NCBI RefSeq assembly: GCF_014529625.1
Contig: NZ_CP076039.1
Span: 2,108,001 to 2,172,000, forward strand
Origin: Candidatus Pelagisphaera phototrophica
GTDB taxonomy: Bacteria; Verrucomicrobiota; Verrucomicrobiia; Opitutales; Opitutaceae
DNA length: 64,000 nucleotides
Direction of reading: 5' to 3'
The position numbers were made by a program, and so were the translations under genes. Positions 9,774 through 17,458 of this stretch are shown piece by piece. Positions within the stretch are counted from its first letter, which is position 1; each line of letters begins with the position of its first letter. A model generated the notes under the pieces. The model searched no databases, was not told the origin of the DNA, and was given only the letters and a program-made list of their open reading frames with translations.

Positions 9774-10006
9774 TTGCCAAGCCAACGCCAAGCGGATGGG
9801 TGAGTAGGCGGATGCTAATGCCAGCGTGCCCTAGCGGTTCTTCACAACGAAGGCAATCGAGTCGGGTTCTCGTGGGTTTTTTTACCTGTCCGTGCGGTGG
9901 AGGATAATCGCTTTGGAAAGGACTCATTACAGTTCTGTGTGAGAAACGTATGAGGTTTTATGTTATCGTGGTCAGTTATTGATCTTGAGCTACTAAAATG
10001 ACTAAT

Positions 10007-10091
10007 TGGTGCTCAGGAAGGGACTCGAACCCTTACACCTTTCGGCACACGCCCCTCAAGCGTGCGTGTCTACCAATTCCACCACCTGAGC
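10007..10091 (-). tRNA. tRNA-Leu, anticodon GAG
   Basis: The reverse complement folds as a class II tRNA. The acceptor stem GCTCAGG pairs with CCTGAGC. The D-arm contains GGTGGAATTGGTAGACAC. The anticodon stem CACGC/GCGTG encloses the loop TTGAGGG, giving anticodon GAG. A short variable arm and the T-arm GGGTTCGAGTCCC follow. The discriminator base is A and the CCA end is encoded (10007-10009). The layout closely follows bacterial tRNA-Leu(GAG). Its 3' end points toward the amidase/Sel1 accessory block. Confidence 0.97.
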
Positions 10092-10289
10092 AGTTGAGGA
10101 GGTCGGAAAAAAAGATAGATGGGCGTTGATGTAAAGCGCCAAAACAAACAAATTGATTTATTGAGTCAATTGGGTTGATTCTAAGGAGTTTTCCAAATAA
10201 AAATGTTGAGATTACGGATTTTTACGTAATCTGACTTAGAAAAGCTACCAACTTCGGGGACCCTACGCGGCTCCCTTTTAAAAAATCCA

Positions 10290-12218
10290 ATGACCGAACC
10301 CAGTTCCCAGGAACCTACGGAACCCGCGGAGCCGACTGAAGAGCCGGAATCCAAATCCCTCGATCTATCCGCTCTTCAGAGCTTTAACTTTGGCACCCAA
10401 TGGACGGATGCCGGAAAGAAGCCCAGAGGCGAAGACCGAGGAAGCTTCGGGCGTGGTGGAGGCCAGGGAAGACGACCGGATCGCCGCGGTGCCGGTGGTC
10501 ATGGAAAGGACCGGAGGCCTCCGAAACGTTCGTTTGCGGAAAGGGTTCCGGGAGGAGAGGGAGGACAGGGTCAGACTGGGGATCGACGGTTCCAAAGTCG
10601 AGGTAATCGTGCGGGAGGGGGGAACCACCCAAGAGGCGGTCGCTTTCAAGATTTCCGACCTTATGAAAGTACGGTGTTCGCGGTAGATTTCTATCCAGAT
10701 GATGCGGGCTTTTCTACCATTATTAAGGCATTGAGGAAGAGCCAAATCACCTACGAGCTTTTTCATGTGGCCAAGATTTTCCTGGAGAAGTCGGATCGAT
10801 ATGTCGCGAGTGTGACGCGGAAAGCAGCTAAAGGCGAGAAGCCAGAACGAGTGTATGTTTCGGTGCCTGATGGGATGCCCTTCGAAACGGAAGAAGAAGC
10901 CATTCAGCATGCGGTCGCCAATTACGCGGATGAACTTTTCGATACGGAAGAATTGGAAGTCGAACCGCCAACAGGGAACTTCCCGTTTGTGAATCGCTGT
11001 GGCATCACGAAAAAGCTGATAGGTCCGCCGAATTATCACCGGTATGAGGAGTTTCTGAATCTGCACCACAAGACACAGCTCGCCAATACGCCGTTCGAGA
11101 AATTCAAGGCGTCGATTGAGCAAGTTCGTGAAGAGGAGGCGGTCAATGAGTGGCTGGATTCGATGAAGAAGAGCACCAGCTATACCAGCAAGGCAGCGGA
11201 AGGGATAGAACCGCAAACATTCGATTCTCTGAATGATGCCATTGGCTATTTGCGAACGAAGCAAAAAGAGCAGATCGTGAAGGCGGTCAACTTTGCTCGC
11301 GTATCAGGAGTGGTCCTTGATAAGTTTTCGAATAGAGAAGCCAGCCGGGCTGTGGCAGGGGAACTGGCACGTCAGCAGAGATTTCCACTCGAAACCGCCA
11401 ATGCCATTCGAGGTCGCCTGCGCCGGGAGAAATTCAGTATTTACAAGAAGGGCTCCAAAGGCGTTACCCTTATTTGTGCAACACGACGAAATTTCCGCAA
11501 AAAAGGGCAAGTGATGTCTGATTCGCTCGATCGGCTGATACGCTTTATCGAGGAACATCAGAATATTAAGGCGAAGGAATTGCCCGTGCAATATGAAGCT
11601 TGGCTTAAAAAAGAGTATCCTGATGTGTCCCATGATGAAAAGAGGCTTTCTCAGGACCTGCACTGGCTAATTGCTGATGGATACGTGTGCCATTTTAGCG
11701 ATGACTCACTGTTCGCACAACCAGTGATGGACAACGAACCTAAGAGTGTGGTAAGACCCAAGAAATCGGATACATCTAAAAATGCGATTCCCTCCGATCC
11801 AGCCTCGGATGAGAAAGCGGATTCTGAAAAACGGCGAGCTGGGGCTTCCGAGCAAGAAGAGCCCGCGGTAGGTATTGAAACCGTTACCAGCGTGGAAGTC
11901 GTTGAGACTACTGCAGTCGAAACGGAAGTTGTGGAACAGAAAGCAAAAGTCTCTCAGCCCGTTTCAAATGAGCCGGAAGGTGCGGTCGAAGCTAAAGAAG
12001 CGGATGATAACCAGGACTCAAAGCTGGAAATGGCAGAGGCGGTTGCGGCCTCTGATACGACTACAGAAGCTTCGAAGGCCGAAGCGGTTGAGCCAATTGG
12101 TGAAATAGTCGAGGATCCCATTCCTCCGGAGAAATCTCCTGTTGTCTTAGAGGAGCCGGCGGTGAGCGTGTCGGAGGAAAGCGAAGAAGACCTCGAGGCT
12201 AAAAAAGCGAAAACCTAA
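10290..12218 (+). CDS. RGG-rich conserved protein, probable RNA binder
   Basis: 642 residues, family not recognised. Layout: an acidic Glu/Pro-rich start (1-25); a Gly/Arg-rich low-complexity stretch at about 44-125 with repeated RGG, GRGG and GGGNH motifs; a globular core (about 128-480) starting VFAVDFYPDDAGFSTIIKAL; and an Ala/Glu/Val-rich disordered acidic tail (about 490-642). RGG boxes usually bind RNA. The region around 410-470 (RLIRFIEEHQNIKAKEL, LSQDLHWLIADGYVCHF) looks like a winged-helix or similar DNA/RNA-binding module (inference). The core carries single cysteines (FVNRCGITKKLIGPPNYHR) but no enzyme motif. No clear Shine-Dalgarno precedes ATG 10290. Confidence 0.85.
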   Translation: MTEPSSQEPTEPAEPTEEPESKSLDLSALQSFNFGTQWTDAGKKPRGEDRGSFGRGGGQGRRPDRRGAGGHGKDRRPPKRSFAERVPGGEGGQGQTGDRRFQSRGNRAGGGNHPRGGRFQDFRPYESTVFAVDFYPDDAGFSTIIKALRKSQITYELFHVAKIFLEKSDRYVASVTRKAAKGEKPERVYVSVPDGMPFETEEEAIQHAVANYADELFDTEELEVEPPTGNFPFVNRCGITKKLIGPPNYHRYEEFLNLHHKTQLANTPFEKFKASIEQVREEEAVNEWLDSMKKSTSYTSKAAEGIEPQTFDSLNDAIGYLRTKQKEQIVKAVNFARVSGVVLDKFSNREASRAVAGELARQQRFPLETANAIRGRLRREKFSIYKKGSKGVTLICATRRNFRKKGQVMSDSLDRLIRFIEEHQNIKAKELPVQYEAWLKKEYPDVSHDEKRLSQDLHWLIADGYVCHFSDDSLFAQPVMDNEPKSVVRPKKSDTSKNAIPSDPASDEKADSEKRRAGASEQEEPAVGIETVTSVEVVETTAVETEVVEQKAKVSQPVSNEPEGAVEAKEADDNQDSKLEMAEAVAASDTTTEASKAEAVEPIGEIVEDPIPPEKSPVVLEEPAVSVSEESEEDLEAKKAKT

Positions 12219-12502
12219 GCTTAGGCCTCCAATTTCTTTGGGGATTTGAAATTAGCCTAAGGGTGACTGCTAGGTCCGGCGTCTGGGTTAGGGCATTTAT
12301 CCTGTGTAAGGTTGCAAAGGTAGTGCTCGAAGGCCCGGAGAGCGCCGTAGATCGAATCGGGAATTGGGGAAGATCAGGCAAACAGGACCCGAGCAAACAC
12401 AAAAAAGTCGGCTGACTAGGGATAGTCAGCCCTACCTTGCTGCGCCGGGATTTACTGAAGTGCCGTATGCTTAGACGAGTGACTGTCCCACTGAAAAATG
12501 CG
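12219..12502. other. Intergenic between convergent genes, holds a palindrome
   Basis: No ORF is supported. The stretch separates the RGG gene from the tsaE operon, which point at each other. The palindrome at 12410-12431, listed separately, is the only structure seen and could end transcription from either side. Confidence 0.5.
12410..12431. repeat. Palindromic repeat, family B, single hairpin
   Basis: Perfect 9-bp stem GGCTGACTA / TAGTCAGCC with a 4-base loop, followed by CTACC. The same sequence, slightly changed, recurs at 29846-29876 and in inverted form at 29793-29822, so it belongs to a dispersed family rather than being only a terminator. Confidence 0.75.
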
Positions 12503-12940
12503 CTAGCATACGGTGCGTATCCAGTGGTTACCGGTGGGGAGGATTGAAAGGTGAAGCGAAAGCGTAACGGTCCAGGGGATTTGCCCTAAATTCCCTGGCC
12601 ATTCAATCGCAAGGCAGTAGGGGGGCGCCATAAAGTCTTCCAGCATCAGTTCATCAATGATTTCAGGACTCCCTTCCAGTCGGTAGGCGTCCATGTGAAG
12701 GAGAGTCTTCGGGCCACGGTATGTATTGAATATGTTGAAAGTAGGGCTTGTGATGACATCTTGGATACCTATTCCAATCGCAATCCCTTTTATGAAAGTT
12801 GTTTTACCCGCCCCTAAGTCTCCTTCAAGGGTTAGTACGGATTCTTCTGGAAAAGTAGACTCGAGTTCTTTTGCCAACTGAATTGTGTCAGCGGCACTGG
12901 AGGTCTCGATACCCGATTTAAGGCGTTCTAAAAGGGTCAT
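12503..12940 (-). CDS. tsaE: tRNA t6A biosynthesis ATPase TsaE
   Basis: 145 residues, normal for TsaE, the ATPase that works with TsaB/TsaD to make N6-threonylcarbamoyladenosine at position 37 of ANN-decoding tRNAs. The Walker A motif is LEGDLGAGKTTFIKG (about 38-52). Other family landmarks are VITSPTFNIFNTY, LLHMDAYRLEG and LAIEWPGNLG. It overlaps the thiL reading frame by 23 bp, so the two are translationally coupled. The family role fits with mtaB nearby, whose product modifies the t6A base further. Confidence 0.95.
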   Translation of the reverse strand: MTLLERLKSGIETSSAADTIQLAKELESTFPEESVLTLEGDLGAGKTTFIKGIAIGIGIQDVITSPTFNIFNTYRGPKTLLHMDAYRLEGSPEIIDELMLEDFMAPPYCLAIEWPGNLGQIPWTVTLSLHLSILPTGNHWIRTVC

Positions 12941-13895
12941 ATCCTGTGGGCTCTATTTTTTCCTCCAAGTTGGAAAAGACTACGCTGGGATGACTGGCTA
13001 CTCTTTCTGAGATAATGCCGATTTGAGTGACGTTCGTCTTGAATCGAGTTTTCCAATGGCCGACAAACGTATCATAGTCTTGGTCTGGTTCCAGAGTGAA
13101 AAGGAGTTCGTAGTCTTCACCGTCATTGATTGCGTGATAGAGTGGGGATCGACCGCTTGATTGCGATAACGCGTGAGCATCCTCGCTTACAGGGATTCGG
13201 CTAGCGTCGATTGTGGCATTACAGTGATCGAGTAGAATGGCTTCGCAGTCTTTTCCGAGTCCATCGCTGAGGTCCATGCAAGAAGATACCCCTACCTGGG
13301 TTGCGAGCCATTGCCCTTCGGGAAGTCTAGGTTCGAAATTGAAGTGTTTTTTGAGCCTGCTACCCCCAAGCGAGCCAGTAACAAAAACAAGAGCATCAAC
13401 AGATGCGCCCTTTCGCTCCAAAATTCGTTCGTTACCGTAGCCAACTAAGGTCATAAAAGCGCCGAGAAAGTCTTTCGTGGGGGTTACATCGCCACCGTTG
13501 ACCTGAATATTGTGCTTGTAGGCCTCCTGGGAGAGGCCAATATAAAAATGCTTTAACCAATCAATTGATAAGTGGTTTGGAAGGGCGAGCGACAACGTGG
13601 CGTGTCGGGGAGCTCCTCCCATGGAAGCGATATCGCTTATGTTTCGATTGAGGAGTTTGATAGCGACCTGTTCGGGTTTTAGTTGGCCGTCGAAATGGCG
13701 CTGATAGATGACTGGGTCGGTGGTGGTCAGTAGATAAGACTTGTCTGAAGGGATATGGACGGCGGAGCAATCATCACCAATGCCAGCGGGAGGATCCGGA
13801 CTGGCTGCCCCCAGCCATTCGCTGATCCGTTTTATCAATACCGTCTCGCCTAAAGAGGCCACGCGGTCTTCGCGGGATTGGGCGAAAGGGTTCAT
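12918..13895 (-). CDS. thiL: Thiamine-monophosphate kinase ThiL
   Basis: 325 residues, the expected size for ThiL, which phosphorylates thiamine monophosphate to thiamine pyrophosphate in the cytoplasm. Seen in sequence: the N-terminal IGDDCSAVHIP motif (ATP/Mg binding), LTTTDPVIYQRHF, the glycine-rich GGDVTPTKDF strand, and the C-terminal DLSDGLGKDCEAILL and NDGEDYELLFTLE motifs, all typical of the PurM/ThiL fold. Its start overlaps the stop of the upstream protease gene (13892-13895) and its end overlaps tsaE, giving a tight three-gene operon. No other thiamine gene or TPP riboswitch was seen here. Confidence 0.95.
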   Translation of the reverse strand: MNPFAQSREDRVASLGETVLIKRISEWLGAASPDPPAGIGDDCSAVHIPSDKSYLLTTTDPVIYQRHFDGQLKPEQVAIKLLNRNISDIASMGGAPRHATLSLALPNHLSIDWLKHFYIGLSQEAYKHNIQVNGGDVTPTKDFLGAFMTLVGYGNERILERKGASVDALVFVTGSLGGSRLKKHFNFEPRLPEGQWLATQVGVSSCMDLSDGLGKDCEAILLDHCNATIDASRIPVSEDAHALSQSSGRSPLYHAINDGEDYELLFTLEPDQDYDTFVGHWKTRFKTNVTQIGIISERVASHPSVVFSNLEEKIEPTGYDPFRTP

Positions 13896-14638
13896 AGTTG
13901 AATAGGTTCAATAAAGAATATCATAAGTAGATTCACTAAATTGAATAAAACGTGGATTGTAATACTGGATACAATGTTTCCGGAAAGCCTGTAAACGAGA
14001 CAGAGTCCCCCTCCCAGAATGAAAAGGGCGAGGAAACTGTAGAGATTCAAATGCATCATGGCGAAGATGCCGGATGAAATTGCGATTGCGAAACCAAGGG
14101 ATACACGGCGATTAAGATAGCGAAAGAGGAATCCCCGATAAACGATCTCTTCGCAAATCGGGGCCACTACTACGATTAGGAGGGCCATCAGGCTCATCTC
14201 GAGAGGCGATCCTCCGCCTTGGACGAGCAGGACGGGCAACTGGTACTCATATTCGAACTGAAGTGCGTCAAGAAGCGCCTTCCAGACCAACATGGATGGA
14301 ATGAGGGCGAGATAAATGCAGGTGAATCCCACAACTCCGATTTTAACCGATTTTTTGAAGCTATCCGGTCGATCCTCACTTTCATAAGTTACGAAAAACT
14401 TAAACAAGAGCCAGGCCAGCACGCTGCTCAATTGAAGTCCAAATCCAGAGGCGATGACTATGGGTAGTGACTCGAGGTCTGGCTCTCCGCCAATTAGGTA
14501 CGCGTAGCCATTAGCAAAGAGTCCTGACAAAAGAAAGGATCCCATAAAAACGAAGCAAATGAAGAGCCCAAAATCAATGGGATTGATATTCCATTTGGCC
14601 AATCGATTGCCGCTTCGTATTTTCTCAAAGATCTCCAT
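13892..14638 (-). CDS. CPBP-family intramembrane metalloprotease
   Basis: 248-residue integral membrane protein with about seven hydrophobic segments. The CPBP (Abi/CAAX-protease-like) signature is clear: APICEEIVYRGFLFRYL supplies the EExxxR motif near residue 165, MMHLNLYS supplies the next His motif, and ITIHVLFNLVN supplies the final HxxxN. Members cleave membrane-bound substrates; the target here is unknown. Start ATG 14638 precedes thiL/tsaE in the operon with a 4-bp ATGA overlap, so it is the first gene. It has no evident functional link to thiamine or t6A. Confidence 0.9.
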   Translation of the reverse strand: MEIFEKIRSGNRLAKWNINPIDFGLFICFVFMGSFLLSGLFANGYAYLIGGEPDLESLPIVIASGFGLQLSSVLAWLLFKFFVTYESEDRPDSFKKSVKIGVVGFTCIYLALIPSMLVWKALLDALQFEYEYQLPVLLVQGGGSPLEMSLMALLIVVVAPICEEIVYRGFLFRYLNRRVSLGFAIAISSGIFAMMHLNLYSFLALFILGGGLCLVYRLSGNIVSSITIHVLFNLVNLLMIFFIEPIQL

Positions 14639-14808
14639 TTTGATCGAGCGGAAGTCAAATCTGGGAAATCCAGAGGAGCGAGTTCAAAAATAAAGAAACT
14701 CGTCAAAGAACCCGAATCCAAGGCAGCCTTATAGCGTTGCTAAGTCGAGGAGGACGGAATTTTGATGACATTCTGGTTTTGGCGCTTTTGGGTTTTCAAA
14801 TTCGGAAA

Positions 14809-16131
14809 ATGGTATCTAGAGTTAAAAAGAGGGCTTCGTTGCACACGTTGGGGTGTCGTTTGAATCAGTCGGAAACAATGCTGATCGAACAACGATTGAA
14901 AGACGAGGGCTACGAGATTGTTCCGTTTGGCGAGGTCGCGGATTTGGGCATTATCAATACGTGTACGGTGACTAATCTGGCTGATTCAAAATGCCGTCAG
15001 AGCATTCGGCAGTTTGTGCGGAAAAATCCGGAGGCCTTTACGGCAGTTGTCGGATGCTATTCGCAAATGGGATTCAAGGAAATTGCTGAAATTGGAGGGG
15101 TGGATCTCATAATAGGCAACCAGGACAAAATGAGCGTGGTAGACTTTATTGGCCAAGGGAAAAATGAAAGACCTGTCATCATACGGGATAGAATCAGCCA
15201 GGATGACTTCTCGATCAGCTTTTTTGGAGACGCGCCTTTCAATCAAAGAGCGAATTTGAAAATCCAGGATGGGTGTAGCTTTGTTTGCAGTTTTTGCATC
15301 ATCCCTTTCGCTCGAGGGGCCTCGCGGTCAAGGGATCTCAAAAATCTGGTTGAAGAGGGCAGGGCTAAGGCGAGCCAAGGGGTTCGCGAGATTATTCTTT
15401 CGGGAGTCAATATTGGGACCTACCGGTCTGAGGATGGAAACTTGCTGACCGTATTGGATGCCTTGGATGGAATTAGGGGTATTGACCGGATCCGGATTAG
15501 CAGCATCGAGCCGACGACGATTCCAACAGAACTGTTCGATCGGATGAAATCAGTAGATCATGCATTGCTTCCGTTTTTCCATATTCCTTTACAGGCCGGG
15601 AGCGATAAGGTTTTGCGAGAGATGAAGCGAAGGTATACAATAGGCGAATACTTGGATTTTCTGTCGCTCGCGCATGAAAGTGTACCCGGACTTTATGTTG
15701 GGACGGATATCATGGTTGGTTTTCCAGGAGAGACGGATGTAGAATTTGAAGAAACTTGCCGCGTTTTTTTGGATAATCCATTCGATTACTGCCATGTGTT
15801 TTCATTCTCGGAAAGGGAAGGGACTTTAGCCGAAAGGCGGAAGGATCAAGTGCCAATCGTGAAACGTCAGAGACGCAGCGCTCGACTCAGGCGCTTATCG
15901 GCAAATAAGCGGTATGATTTTTATGAATCGCATCTAGGCCAAACGATGAGGGTCTTGTTTGAGAACTCACGTCCGGATGCTTGGCCGTCCTATACCGACA
16001 ACTACATTCGAGTGGTCGTTCCGCGTGACGGTACTAACGGAGAGGACTTGGCAAATCGCTGTGCTGAGGTGACGCTAGAAAAAGTAGCGGCCGACTTTGT
16101 GGAAGGCCGCATTGTGCGTATGCTGGATTAG
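14809..16131 (+). CDS. mtaB: tRNA t6A37 methylthiotransferase MtaB
   Basis: Radical-SAM methylthiotransferase that converts t6A37 to ms2t6A37 in tRNA. From ATG 14809 it has about 440 residues. N-terminal MTTase domain cysteines: LGCRLNQSE, INTCTVTN, VVGCYSQ (one 4Fe-4S cluster). Radical SAM motif: CSFVCSFCIIPFARG (CxxxCxxC, second cluster). A TRAM-like C-terminal part follows. The pattern GCRLNQ(S/A)E with NTCTVTN fits MtaB better than MiaB or RimO. A longer frame opens at 14737, but homology begins only after the internal Met, so 14809 is chosen. It stands alone on the plus strand, divergent from the tsaE operon. Confidence 0.93.
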   Translation: MVSRVKKRASLHTLGCRLNQSETMLIEQRLKDEGYEIVPFGEVADLGIINTCTVTNLADSKCRQSIRQFVRKNPEAFTAVVGCYSQMGFKEIAEIGGVDLIIGNQDKMSVVDFIGQGKNERPVIIRDRISQDDFSISFFGDAPFNQRANLKIQDGCSFVCSFCIIPFARGASRSRDLKNLVEEGRAKASQGVREIILSGVNIGTYRSEDGNLLTVLDALDGIRGIDRIRISSIEPTTIPTELFDRMKSVDHALLPFFHIPLQAGSDKVLREMKRRYTIGEYLDFLSLAHESVPGLYVGTDIMVGFPGETDVEFEETCRVFLDNPFDYCHVFSFSEREGTLAERRKDQVPIVKRQRRSARLRRLSANKRYDFYESHLGQTMRVLFENSRPDAWPSYTDNYIRVVVPRDGTNGEDLANRCAEVTLEKVAADFVEGRIVRMLD

Positions 16132-16187
16132 CTGATAACGCGGCGCAGTGCGATCCCTGGGCCTACGGGGAAGAGCCTGCTGCCGGG

Positions 16188-16568
16188 TCAGTTTTCCAGA
16201 ATTTCCACCTCGTATCCATCAGGATCGGTGATGAAGGCCATTTTTAGACCGCCGGAAGTGAATTTTGTTTTCCAGTCACCCGGCCAAACGTCTTCACCAT
16301 TGTCTTCTAACATTTGGCAATACTCCACGATATCGTCGACGCCCAGGCAGGTGTGTATCAGGTCTTCGGGAAACTCGACCTTAAAGTCGGGCGAATAGGT
16401 AAGCTCGAGATTGTGGGCATTACCAGGCATTTCCAGGTGGACGATCTGATTACCAGAAGGACTCTTGTCGTTACGCTTTAAAACCGTGAATCCACAGTTT
16501 TTACAGTACCAGTCGATTGATTTTTCAAGGTCGCTTACGCGAATGCGAGTATGGAGAAATTTGATCAT
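16188..16568 (-). CDS. Glyoxalase I-like VOC protein
   Basis: About 126 residues from the ATG at 16568 (MIKFLHTRIRVSDLEKS). A start at 16604 adds twelve residues with no family match. One VOC metal-binding unit pair is visible: His6 in LHTRIRV, Glu in HNLELTYS, His in DLIHTCLGV, and Glu in GYEVEILEN at the C-terminus. These are the four ligands of lactoylglutathione lyase, which detoxifies methylglyoxal. Spacing and the PDGYEVE ending fit GloA, but other VOC enzymes are possible. It lies downstream of hisF on the same strand, 81 bp away. Confidence 0.85.
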   Translation of the reverse strand: MIKFLHTRIRVSDLEKSIDWYCKNCGFTVLKRNDKSPSGNQIVHLEMPGNAHNLELTYSPDFKVEFPEDLIHTCLGVDDIVEYCQMLEDNGEDVWPGDWKTKFTSGGLKMAFITDPDGYEVEILEN

Positions 16569-16648
16569 GGAGTGGGAGTAAAGCGACCCGTTCCCAATTG
16601 CCAAGCGTGGATGCCGAAAATCTATTCCGAATGAGGCCCGTTTATATG

Positions 16649-17404
16649 CTAGAGGCGCACGGGAACGTGAGCGTCCTCCAGGTGCCGTTTCGCTTGGCTA
16701 ATCGTGTAGGTGCCAAAGTGAAATATGCTGGCAGCCAGAACGGCGTCGGCTTTGCCTTTCTCAAGTATATCCACTAGGTGATTCAAGTTTCCGGCGCCAC
16801 CCGAAGCAATGACCGGAACCTCTACTGCTTCGGAAATGCTACGCGTCAGCTCGATGTCGTAACCCGCCAGTGTTCCATCCGCATCCATGCTTGTGAGCAG
16901 GATTTCTCCCGCACCCAAAGAGACGGCTCTCTTGGCCCATTCAATGGCGTCGAGCGGCGTCGGGTTGCGTCCCCCATGGGTGAATACGCGCCAGCTGTCG
17001 CCATCGCGTTTCGCGTCGATGGCCAAAACGATGCACTGATTTCCAAATTTACGGGCAGCTTCCAGAATAAGGTTCGGATCGTTGATCGCGGCGGTATTCA
17101 GGCTTACTTTGTCTGCACCCGAATGAAGCATTTGGGTAATGTTGTCGAGGTTACGCAAGCCACCGCCAACAGTGAGTGGCATAAAGCACTCGGACGCCGT
17201 CTGCTCGACGACGTGGTGCATTATCTCGCGTTCGTCACTCGATGCAGTGATATCCAGAAACACGAGCTCGTCGGCGCCTTGTTCATCGTATGCTTTGGCG
17301 CAAGATACGGGATCACCGGCATCACGGAGTTCCTTGAACTTTACTCCTTTGACGACCCGCCCCGCGTGGACGTCCAGGCATGGAATGATTCGTTTTGCCA
17401 GCAT
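16649..17404 (-). CDS. hisF: Imidazole glycerol phosphate synthase cyclase subunit HisF
   Basis: 251 residues, the standard length. HisF closes the imidazole ring of IGP from PRFAR and ammonia supplied by HisH. It is a TIM barrel starting [20 protein letters not shown], which contains the catalytic Asp of strand 1. Other landmarks are [45 protein letters not shown] (second catalytic Asp), [15 protein letters not shown] and [13 protein letters not shown]. No other his gene is adjacent, so the pathway is dispersed here. Confidence 0.97.
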   Translation of the reverse strand: MLAKRIIPCLDVHAGRVVKGVKFKELRDAGDPVSCAKAYDEQGADELVFLDITASSDEREIMHHVVEQTASECFMPLTVGGGLRNLDNITQMLHSGADKVSLNTAAINDPNLILEAARKFGNQCIVLAIDAKRDGDSWRVFTHGGRNPTPLDAIEWAKRAVSLGAGEILLTSMDADGTLAGYDIELTRSISEAVEVPVIASGGAGNLNHLVDILEKGKADAVLAASIFHFGTYTISQAKRHLEDAHVPVRL

Positions 17405-17458
17405 GTGAGGATGGCGATGATTCGAGCTACCAGTAAGTGAGTGCCTCGAGAATGCCGC

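Noticed and set aside
9779-9832. Possible second Sel1 tail fragment (AKRMGE, stop, ADANASVP)
   Set aside because: Only about 15 residues resemble a Sel1 ending and a stop splits them; too short to claim.
10365-11264. 299-residue minus-strand frame across the RGG gene
   Set aside because: Product of the skewed base composition of the RGG gene; Leu/Arg/Ile-rich without motifs.
14737-14808. Upstream extension of mtaB from ATG 14737
   Set aside because: The 24 extra residues are hydrophobic and unlike MtaB; the family start is at 14809.
16778-17440. 220-residue open frame on the plus strand across hisF
   Set aside because: It lies wholly opposite hisF, whose motifs are complete, and reads as composition-driven sequence without family features.
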